From an uncultured Burkholderiales bacterium (lineage in GTDB: Bacteria > Pseudomonadota > Gammaproteobacteria > Burkholderiales > Burkholderiaceae_C): DNA of 64,000 nucleotides. The first letter of the stretch is position 1. Each line of letters begins with the position of its first letter. The DNA lies in assembly GCA_943908475.1 (NCBI GenBank), contig CALTTG010000007.1, positions 1 through 64,000 on the forward strand. Direction: 5' to 3'. The notes under the pieces are model-generated. The model was not told the DNA's origin and made no database searches. It saw nothing but the letters and a program-made list of their open reading frames with translations. Positions 8,998 to 15,263 of the stretch are shown in pieces. A program made the translations under genes and the position numbers.

Positions 8998-9378
8998 TCA
9001 AGCAAATGAGGCGGTCGGCGGACGGTCCAGCAGGGAGGGTTGATGAGACGGGTGCAAGCGCACGGGGACAGCGCCCCACACGTGTGAGGCGCCTGACGCC
9101 GGCGGCACCCACAGAGACACTGGCAAAGCCAACGCCGTGACGCAGGCCGCGCAAGCACTGCAACGGCCCTCATCGGCCACCGTGGTGGCCTGCGACTCGC
9201 AGTCGTGGTGCGTGGCGTCAGCAGCGATCGTGGCCGCATGCTCGCCCCCCGATGGGGGCTGCGATGAGGTGTGCGGGGCCGTGACCGCACACCACCACAG
9301 GCATGTCGCCGCCATGCCCTGAATGGGCACGGCGATCACCATGACGGCCAGGAGGAGGGTGCGGAGCACGCGGGTCAT
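8998..9378 (-). CDS. Small Cys/His-rich secreted protein (DUF2946-like)
   Basis: A 126-residue protein with a signal peptide (LRTLLLAVMVIAVPIQGMAA). The mature part has CLWWC, several His (ATHHDC) and a CSACAAC cluster, which resembles the DUF2946 type of small proteins found beside copper genes. Metal binding is plausible. It heads the leftward cluster ending in the multicopper oxidase. A -10-like TATACT sits only six bases before the ATG, so its message may be leaderless or nearly so. Family assignment is by appearance, not by search. Confidence 0.6.
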   Translation of the reverse strand: MTRVLRTLLLAVMVIAVPIQGMAATCLWWCAVTAPHTSSQPPSGGEHAATIAADATHHDCESQATTVADEGRCSACAACVTALALPVSLWVPPASGASHVWGAVPVRLHPSHQPSLLDRPPTASFA

Positions 9379-9384
9379 GGAATC

Positions 9385-9390
9385 AGTATA
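9385..9390 (-). promoter_or_regulatory. Possible -10 element of the copper-type cluster
   Basis: Reading leftward, TATACT lies six bases before the ATG at 9378. No good -35 is present 16-18 bases upstream, so an activator would be needed. If used, transcription would begin at or very near the start codon. Confidence 0.3.
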
Positions 9391-9443
9391 GCCAGCCCAG
9401 GCCCTCCCTGGGTTGTGATTCCAGTTTCACCCGATACGTTGAA

Positions 9444-11486
9444 TCAGTTCAGCGCGCTGGTGGGCACCACGGGCAAGACCACGCTGGAGGGGCGGGCCGG
9501 GTCGTGGTGCAAGGTGATGACGTTGCCATCGGCCTCGGCCTGCTGCGGCTTGGGCCACACCCCCATGGCTTGGTTGCTCGCGCTGATGGCGATGCGCAGC
9601 TTGTGGCCCTTGCGAATCACCGCGGCGGCCGGGAACACTTCCACCGGCACCAACACCGATTGGCCGGGCACCAAAGGTTGCTTGGCGGCGAGGGTGAAGG
9701 GGTGCCACGGCTGAATCATCACGCCCTTGACTCGGCGAGAGCGCGACTCGTCGACCGCTCGATGCGCCGCAGACTGCAAGCCCGTGCTGATGGGCGTGGC
9801 CACGCCCAGGGCATTGACATCGTCCACGCGCACCGACAACGCCGCTTCAGACTTGCGCGAGGTGATCCACAAGTCCGCCTGGATGGGGCCATTGAGGTAG
9901 ATGTCCTGCGTGAGCACGGGGGTTTCGAAGATCAGGGCGTTCTGCGTGCGCTCGACCGTGGCGCTGTTGGTGTAGCAAAGCTTGGGCAACAAACCAGCCA
10001 TGCCCAAAGACCACTGCACGTAGCTGCTGGAGCAATCACTGCCATCGTGAATGGTCACATCGGCTTTGACCGTGCGGCCCGAATCGCTCTTGCCGTAGGT
10101 CACCTCTGCGCCTTGGGGCTCGAGCATGTTGCGTGCGCCCGAGGTGCTGGTGGGCAAGGACGTTTTCAACATCCCGCCAGACTGCAAGTACCAGCGTTGC
10201 GGGCTCATCTGGGGGTGGGGCCAATCGGTGGCGCGGGCGTAGCGCGTGGTGCCTGCCGCGCCATACCCCTCCACGAACTGGGTGACGTTGGGCAGCGTGG
10301 CCGCACCGTTGGGCATGCCCTTGAGGTAGTGGTCGAACCACTGCAGCATCAAGGCGGATGAACTCGGTGCCCCCTTGGAGATGAGGTTGTCCGCCCCCAA
10401 CGCCCCCGCCATGACCGCCCCGATGTGAGAGCCCTTGAGCACCACCAGCTTGGTGTTGACCTGGTGCTTGAGTTGCTCGTAGATCAGCGGGGTGTCGCGC
10501 TGGAAAATGTCGTTCGAGCCGGCCACCAGGAAGGTGGGCGCCTGAATCCGCGAGGCGCCATCCACCGGCGATCGGGTGGCCCAAAAATCACCGTCGTCGG
10601 TGGCGTACCCGACCTCGCCGGCCAGCGACCGGTCCACCGTCGGGATGTACCAGCTGTCGATGGCCGCCACGTGTTGAGCCTCTGCCGCGCGCAGTTGGTC
10701 GGCGTATTGCGGGTAACGCTGAATCGCCAGCGCATTGCCCACACTCAAGGACTGGGTCAGTGGCAACCACAGGCTGATGAATTTGGCGTTGAGCAAGCCG
10801 CCCGGACCCACCGTGCCCCGGAAAGCGTCGCCCATGGGCACCTGGGCAAACACGGCCTTCACGGCCGGATGCTGCTGCTGTGCGGTGAACAGGCTGGAGA
10901 TGCCCAGGTACGAGGTCCCGGCCAGCCCCAGCTGGCCATTGAACCAGGGTTGACGCGTGACCCACGCCACCGCCTCACCGTACGCCTCCTGCTCTTGAGC
11001 CCCGAGCAATTGGGCCTCCCCACTGGACATGCCCGAGCCCAACACATCGACGGCGACCGACACATAGCCCCGGCGGTTCATGAACTTGTCTTGCCCACCC
11101 ACCAGCAAGGTGTTGCCGGTGCCGGCGACCGAACCCAGCAACTGGCCCACGTCGATGCGGTACGCCGTTTGCGTCAGGATGGCGGGAAACTGTCCCGGCA
11201 CCGGTTGGCCTGCGGCATTGGCCGGCATGGACACCAAGACCGCCAGACGCTGCCCCTTGGCGGTGGTGATGAACTGCAAGGGCAGGGTCACGGAATCTGG
11301 GTGGTCTGCCGCACGGGTGTAGGCCTTCCAGGTGCTGGACGCATGCGTCGTCAACGCCACATTGGGCGTGCTGAGCGCTTGCCGCGTGCCCAAGGTGGTG
11401 GTTTGGGCCTGCACGGGAGCCAAGGCCCCCAGGGTCAGCATCGATGCCAGAACGGTGGGGGCCAGAGACACGGAAGGAATGCGCAT
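9444..11486 (-). CDS. Secreted CocE/NonD-family hydrolase (S15-type)
   Basis: A 680-residue alpha/beta hydrolase of the X-Pro dipeptidyl-peptidase / CocE class, with a Sec signal peptide (MLTLGALAPVQAQ). The nucleophile motif GTSYLG has Ser192; the stretch GYVSVAVDVLGSGMSSGE before it is typical of the family, and AGSNDIFQ plus KGSHIG provide candidate Asp and His. The C-terminal third is the jelly-roll domain (QADLWITS, GHKLRIAISASNQA). Substrates of this class are esters or Xaa-Pro peptides and cannot be told from sequence. It stands between the transferase gene at 11605 and the copper cluster, all leftward. Confidence 0.85.
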   Translation of the reverse strand: MRIPSVSLAPTVLASMLTLGALAPVQAQTTTLGTRQALSTPNVALTTHASSTWKAYTRAADHPDSVTLPLQFITTAKGQRLAVLVSMPANAAGQPVPGQFPAILTQTAYRIDVGQLLGSVAGTGNTLLVGGQDKFMNRRGYVSVAVDVLGSGMSSGEAQLLGAQEQEAYGEAVAWVTRQPWFNGQLGLAGTSYLGISSLFTAQQQHPAVKAVFAQVPMGDAFRGTVGPGGLLNAKFISLWLPLTQSLSVGNALAIQRYPQYADQLRAAEAQHVAAIDSWYIPTVDRSLAGEVGYATDDGDFWATRSPVDGASRIQAPTFLVAGSNDIFQRDTPLIYEQLKHQVNTKLVVLKGSHIGAVMAGALGADNLISKGAPSSSALMLQWFDHYLKGMPNGAATLPNVTQFVEGYGAAGTTRYARATDWPHPQMSPQRWYLQSGGMLKTSLPTSTSGARNMLEPQGAEVTYGKSDSGRTVKADVTIHDGSDCSSSYVQWSLGMAGLLPKLCYTNSATVERTQNALIFETPVLTQDIYLNGPIQADLWITSRKSEAALSVRVDDVNALGVATPISTGLQSAAHRAVDESRSRRVKGVMIQPWHPFTLAAKQPLVPGQSVLVPVEVFPAAAVIRKGHKLRIAISASNQAMGVWPKPQQAEADGNVITLHHDPARPSSVVLPVVPTSALN

Positions 11487-11604
11487 GGAGCCTGCTCGCT
11501 GGTTGAATCAGGCCGCCATTTCATCGGCGTGCGCATCGCACGTCTCGCGGGCAAACCCTCAACTCGCCGCCAATGCAACTGTTTGGCCGCGCAAGCAACT
11601 GCCC

Positions 11605-13302
11605 TCAGGGCCCATGACACAGGTCGTGCGTCGGGGTGACGCCCCCATCGGGCGAACGCACGGACAAACACCCCAGCATCGAGGCGAACAAATGCTGGTG
11701 CGTGGCCAGCCGCTGCTCCTGCGCCAAAACGCGGGCCTGCTGGAACGCCCGGCGATGGACGGGATCCTCCAGCATGGCCTCAGACGCCCACATCACCAAA
11801 GGCACCCGCCGCTGCTCCGGTGGCGCAATGGCGCGCGGCGTGCCATGGAAGTGGTGCCCCTCGTCGATGGACTCCCCATGGTCGGAGGTGTAGACCATCA
11901 GGGCCTTGCGCCCCTCGAGCATGCGGGTCAGCGACGTCAGCACATGGTCGGTGTAGAGCAAGGAGTTGTCGTACGCATTGACCAGCATCTGGCGCGAACA
12001 AGCCTGATCCACCCCCCGACATTCGGGCTGCCAGCGGGCGAACGTCCGGGGATAGCGCTTGCTGTACTCGAAGTGAGAGCCTTTGAGGTGAAGCACGATC
12101 ATGTGCCGGCCCGTCCGGTGCCGCTGGAGCGACTGCTGCACCTCTGGCAGGAGCATCCCGTCAAGCGCCGCACCATCGTTGCCGGGTTGTGCCGCGATCA
12201 CCTCGCGCAGTTTGTAGAAGTCAGGGCCGACCCGGTGGTAGAAGCCGGCCTCGGCTTGCATGGCAAACAACTCCATCGAAAAGCCCAGGGCGCGGAACAC
12301 GCTGAACACTTTTTCCTCACGGATCACGTCCGGGGAAAAACCATCGCTCAACTGCACCCCCTCGGGGCGCACGAACATGCAGGCCAGGGACAAACGGGTG
12401 ACGGTGTCACACGATTGGGCCCGAAACGCGGCCAGGTTGCTCAGGCGACTCAAGCCTGGTGTGGTGTTCCGCTCGTAGCCAAACAAGCCCATGTGGTCGT
12501 AGCGCGCGGTCTCGCCGATCACCAGCACCACGGTCACATCGTCCAGAGGCACACCTTCGATGTAGGTGAACTGCTCGGCCGGATCGATCAAGGTGCCGTC
12601 TCGCACGGCCGTGGTGAAGCGATTGCCCACCATCATGCCCAAGCCCGACATCCAGTTGGTGGGGACATACCGATGCGCGACCAGCCCCGCCACACTGGCC
12701 TGCCCCACGGGGGCCTCGGCCTTCATGCGGGCCGAAGCATGCGCCACGCCACGGTTGGCCAACAGGCACATGGCCAGCCCCACAACCACCGCGCTCCCAT
12801 CGCGCCAGAGCGGACGCGACGCGCCCGGCGCCTGGTGGCGACGCAGCCACCACCCCAGCGCAGCGGCGGGCCCCAGGCCCAACACCGCCACCCAAAGCAG
12901 CAACTGCCAACCTGCGCTCTCGCCCGAGAGCGTCTGATCACGCCCCAGCACCGCCTGCACCACGCCGTAGCCAATGACCACGTCAAAGCGAACCATGTAG
13001 TGCACGCACGCGGCCGACAGCACAAGCACCACGGCCGACACCAGCCACAGGCACGCCCGCCCACCCAAGGCCGCCAGGGCCATCAGGCTCCAGCACGCCC
13101 CCCACACCATGAAGACCTCCCCCAGCAGCAACAGCCCGGCCATGGCACCGGACAGGCGCTGGAGTTCGGACCACCGTTGCCAGAACTCGGGGCCATTCAA
13201 GACCAGGGCGACATACCCGGCCACCACCAGGCTCACCCAGACCAAGCCCGGACCGGCGCTGGAACCCATTCTCAAGACACGACGAACGACATGAAGGTGC
13301 AT
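11605..13302 (-). CDS. Phosphoethanolamine transferase (EptA-like, sulfatase fold)
   Basis: A 565-residue inner-membrane enzyme. The first 190 residues hold about five membrane helices; the periplasmic catalytic domain follows. VLVIGETARYDHMGLFGYER carries the nucleophilic Thr265 and first metal ligands, and YTSDHGESIDEGHHFHGTP the C-terminal metal site, the pattern of lipid A / cell-envelope phosphoethanolamine transferases (EptA, CptA). Several Cys residues in the soluble domain (SCDTVTRLSLACM, CRGVDQACS) match the disulfide-rich EptA style. The precise acceptor (lipid A phosphate or core sugar) is not shown. An internal ATG 33 bases downstream is an alternative start. Confidence 0.85.
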   Translation of the reverse strand: MHLHVVRRVLRMGSSAGPGLVWVSLVVAGYVALVLNGPEFWQRWSELQRLSGAMAGLLLLGEVFMVWGACWSLMALAALGGRACLWLVSAVVLVLSAACVHYMVRFDVVIGYGVVQAVLGRDQTLSGESAGWQLLLWVAVLGLGPAAALGWWLRRHQAPGASRPLWRDGSAVVVGLAMCLLANRGVAHASARMKAEAPVGQASVAGLVAHRYVPTNWMSGLGMMVGNRFTTAVRDGTLIDPAEQFTYIEGVPLDDVTVVLVIGETARYDHMGLFGYERNTTPGLSRLSNLAAFRAQSCDTVTRLSLACMFVRPEGVQLSDGFSPDVIREEKVFSVFRALGFSMELFAMQAEAGFYHRVGPDFYKLREVIAAQPGNDGAALDGMLLPEVQQSLQRHRTGRHMIVLHLKGSHFEYSKRYPRTFARWQPECRGVDQACSRQMLVNAYDNSLLYTDHVLTSLTRMLEGRKALMVYTSDHGESIDEGHHFHGTPRAIAPPEQRRVPLVMWASEAMLEDPVHRRAFQQARVLAQEQRLATHQHLFASMLGCLSVRSPDGGVTPTHDLCHGP

Positions 13303-13373
13303 GGCCCATGGATGAGAAGATGTCGGGGCGGGAGCATATCAAGGCCCAAAAGCCCTGGCGGGCGCAGGCCAAC

Positions 13374-13382
13374 TGGTATCAT
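13374..13382 (+). promoter_or_regulatory. Extended -10 promoter of the Mn riboswitch transcript
   Basis: TGGTATCAT matches an extended -10 (TG-N-TATAAT). Transcription would start at about 13389-13390, exactly where the riboswitch P1 stem begins. No -35 consensus is evident, as is common with extended -10 promoters. Confidence 0.55.
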
Positions 13383-13389
13383 CCTGGCT

Positions 13390-13517
13390 GTCATTGGGGA
13401 GTAGCCGCTCTCGCGCAGCATTCATCTGGATGCGTCAGGCGCCGAGAGGCTCGCGTCAACACACTTGTCCCGCAGGACATGGCGCGCGCAGTCACACACC
13501 TGGCAAGACCTTTGACC
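13390..13517 (+). ncRNA. yybP-ykoY manganese riboswitch
   Basis: The leader of the GDT1-family exporter contains the conserved blocks of the yybP-ykoY class in order: TTGGGGAGTAGCCGC (from 13394), GTCAACACA (from 13454), and TGGCAAGACCTTTGACC at the 3' end (13501-13517). P1 can form between GTCATTGG (13390-13397) and CCTTTGAC (13509-13516) with a small U-rich bulge. This class senses Mn2+ and commonly turns on Mn exporters, which fits the gene downstream. The short frames crossing this region are not genes. Confidence 0.9.
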
Positions 13518-13555
13518 ACCATGCCTCCCTTTGGCCGGAGACGCGTGGTGGTCAA
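13512..13555 (+). promoter_or_regulatory. Expression-platform hairpin of the riboswitch
   Basis: TTGACCACCA (13512-13521) and TGGTGGTCAA (13546-13555) are perfect 10-base complements. The left arm uses the same bases as the 3' strand of riboswitch P1, so the two structures exclude each other. No U-run follows, so control of translation or of Rho access is likelier than intrinsic termination. Confidence 0.6.
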
Positions 13556-13583
13556 TCGTGCTTGATCCGGCCTTGGAACCCTC

Positions 13584-14162
13584 ATGGAATCTCTGCTCGT
13601 CTCCACCGGCGTGGTCGCCCTGGCTGAAATCGGTGACAAGACCCAATTGCTGGCCTTCATCTTGGCCGCACGCTTCAAAAAACCCCTGCCCATCATTGCC
13701 GGCATCCTGGTGGCCACCTTGGTGAACCATGGCCTGGCGGGCGCTTTGGGCGCCTGGATCACCGCCCACGTCACGCCTGAGATCTTGCGGTGGGTGCTGG
13801 GGGCCTCGTTCCTTGGCATGGCCATCTGGACACTCATCCCGGACAAGATCGAGGAAGAAGAGACCCAGATCGCCAGCCGTTTCGGGGTGTTTGGCGCCAC
13901 CCTGGTGACCTTCTTCCTGGCCGAGATGGGCGACAAAACACAGGTGGCCACCGTGGCGATGGCGGCACACTACCCCGACCCGCTGCTCGTGGTCGCAGGC
14001 ACCACCCTGGGCATGCTGATCGCGGACGTGCCCGCCGTGTTCGTGGGCGACCAACTGGCCAGCAAGATCCCGATGAAACTGGTGCACGGCGTGGCCGCTG
14101 CGATGTTTGCCGTGCTGGGGGTGCTCACGCTGATGGGGGCCGGCGCGCGCTTCGGGGTGTGA
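13584..14162 (+). CDS. TMEM165/GDT1-family manganese exporter
   Basis: A 192-residue membrane protein of the UPF0016 / GDT1 cation-exchanger family (MneA type). It has two homologous halves, each with the family signature: EIGDKTQLLAFILAARF near residue 14 and EMGDKTQVATVAMAAHY near residue 114; about six membrane helices are evident. The acidic pairs in these motifs bind the exported cation. The upstream yybP-ykoY riboswitch makes Mn2+ the likely substrate and excess Mn the inducer. It is a single-gene unit ended by a strong hairpin. Confidence 0.92.
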   Translation: MESLLVSTGVVALAEIGDKTQLLAFILAARFKKPLPIIAGILVATLVNHGLAGALGAWITAHVTPEILRWVLGASFLGMAIWTLIPDKIEEEETQIASRFGVFGATLVTFFLAEMGDKTQVATVAMAAHYPDPLLVVAGTTLGMLIADVPAVFVGDQLASKIPMKLVHGVAAAMFAVLGVLTLMGAGARFGV

Positions 14163-14186
14163 CCTTCCGCGCGACGCGGACACAAA

Positions 14187-14210
14187 AAAGCCGACCCGAG
14201 GGTCGGCTTT
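14187..14210. terminator. Bidirectional intrinsic terminator
   Basis: AAAGCCGACC, loop CGAG, GGTCGGCTTT: a perfect 10-base stem with an A-run on the left and T-run on the right, so it can end both the rightward Mn exporter transcript and the leftward RRM gene. Confidence 0.9.
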
Positions 14211-14238
14211 GGGCATTCAGCGGGTGATCTGGGTCAGA

Positions 14239-14577
14239 TCAGTAGCTGCTGCGGCCACCGCGGTAACCGCCGCCACCACCGTTGCCGCCGCCGTAGCCAC
14301 CACCGTAGCCGCCGCCAGCAGGACGGTCTTCCTTGGGACGGGCCAGGTTCACGACCAGGGCGCGACCTTCCAGGCTTTGACCGTGCAGACCACGGATGGC
14401 GGCCTGAGCGGCTTCAGCCGACGACATTTCCACGAAGCCGAAGCCCTTGGAGCGGCCGGTTTCGCGGTCCATCATGACCTTGGAAGAGGTCACGGCGCCG
14501 AATTCGCCGAAAGCCTGTTCCAGGCTGTCGTCACGCACGGAGTAGGCCAGATTGCCCACGTACAGTTTGTTTTCCAT
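14239..14577 (-). CDS. Glycine-rich RNA-binding protein (RRM, cold-type)
   Basis: A 112-residue protein: one RRM domain (residues 1-80) with RNP2 (KLYVGNLAYS) and RNP1 (KGFGFVEM), then a Gly/Tyr-rich tail (GGGYGGGYGGGNGGGG) ending in RSSY. Bacterial proteins of this class bind RNA and are often induced by cold or act as RNA chaperones. ATG at 14577 gives the exact RRM start, preceded by an AGAAAGAA ribosome site. It follows infA on the same strand (66 bases), consistent with a shared translation-related or cold-response role. Confidence 0.9.
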   Translation of the reverse strand: MENKLYVGNLAYSVRDDSLEQAFGEFGAVTSSKVMMDRETGRSKGFGFVEMSSAEAAQAAIRGLHGQSLEGRALVVNLARPKEDRPAGGGYGGGYGGGNGGGGGYRGGRSSY

Positions 14578-14643
14578 CGTTGTTCTTTCTGAAAATTGAA
14601 CGTTGTGAAGGTCCGAGCAGGTCACCCACCAGGGTGGACCCGA

Positions 14644-14910
14644 TCAGCGGAATTTGCGACGAGGAGGGCCACCCGTGCCACCGGAGCGTTGCTCCAGGTG
14701 ACGGAAGGTGATGCGGCCCTTGGTCAGGTCATAAGGGGACAACTCGAGGGTGACTTTGTCACCGGCGAGGATGCGGATGTGGTGCTTGCGCATCTTGCCG
14801 CCCGAGTAAGCGGTCAAACAGTGACCGTTGTCGAGGGTCACGCGGTAACGGGCATCGGGCAGGACTTCGTCCACCTTGCCTTGCATTTCGATCAGTTCTT
14901 CTTTGGCCAT
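14644..14910 (-). CDS. infA: Translation initiation factor IF-1
   Basis: An 88-residue S1/OB-fold protein. The sequence MAKEELIEMQGKVDEVLPDA and the motif HTIRILAGD-like KHHIRILAGDKVTLELSPYD identify IF-1, which occupies the ribosomal A site during initiation. It is longer than E. coli IF-1 (72 residues) owing to a basic GGTGGPPRRKFR tail, typical of the second infA copy in Burkholderiales. It stands next to the RRM gene instead of in a ribosomal-protein operon, which supports its being the accessory copy. Confidence 0.93.
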   Translation of the reverse strand: MAKEELIEMQGKVDEVLPDARYRVTLDNGHCLTAYSGGKMRKHHIRILAGDKVTLELSPYDLTKGRITFRHLEQRSGGTGGPPRRKFR

Positions 14911-15263
14911 TGAGGTCCGTCAGGGTGAGCGTGCCGGGGTCTGCCACACGGCAGAGGCTCGACCACCTGACCGGCAGGGACAGGCGAAGGGAGCAGGCGC
15001 AAGGCCCTCGGAACGCTGGGGGGGTAATCGGCAGGTCCTGAAAGTTCGGCGGACCCGGGTGACGCTTGCCGGAGGAGGAAGGCGACCTTCCGGGCTGTGT
15101 TCAGGAAGGTGGCTGGCCTGTGCGGGCGCTCGTTTCGCGGCTTAGGGAACCGTGGCGCACGCTGGCATGGGGTCGATGCGCAGTAAGCAACCGCACCGAC
15201 GCTTGCACTGTATCAGGTGCAAGGCCGGCGTGGTGAACTATTTTTCAGCAGGCGAAGAGGTGT
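14911..15263. other. Intergenic region upstream of infA
   Basis: About 350 bases with no credible gene. It should hold the infA promoter and a long leader (infA is read leftward from 14910). The only structure I see is an inverted repeat, CTTGCAC (15202-15208) with GTGCAAG (15217-15223), which could be a hairpin behind clpV or an operator. No clear -10/-35 pair was found. Confidence 0.5.

Noticed and set aside
13308..13565. An 85-codon frame over the riboswitch region
   Set aside because: The DNA is explained by the conserved riboswitch blocks; no ribosome site or protein features.
13391..14216. Long leftward frames opposite the Mn exporter
   Set aside because: The exporter frame has both GDT1 motifs; the opposite frames have none.
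15202..15223. Intrinsic terminator for clpV
   Set aside because: The inverted repeat is short and has no U-run; listed only as an intergenic structure.
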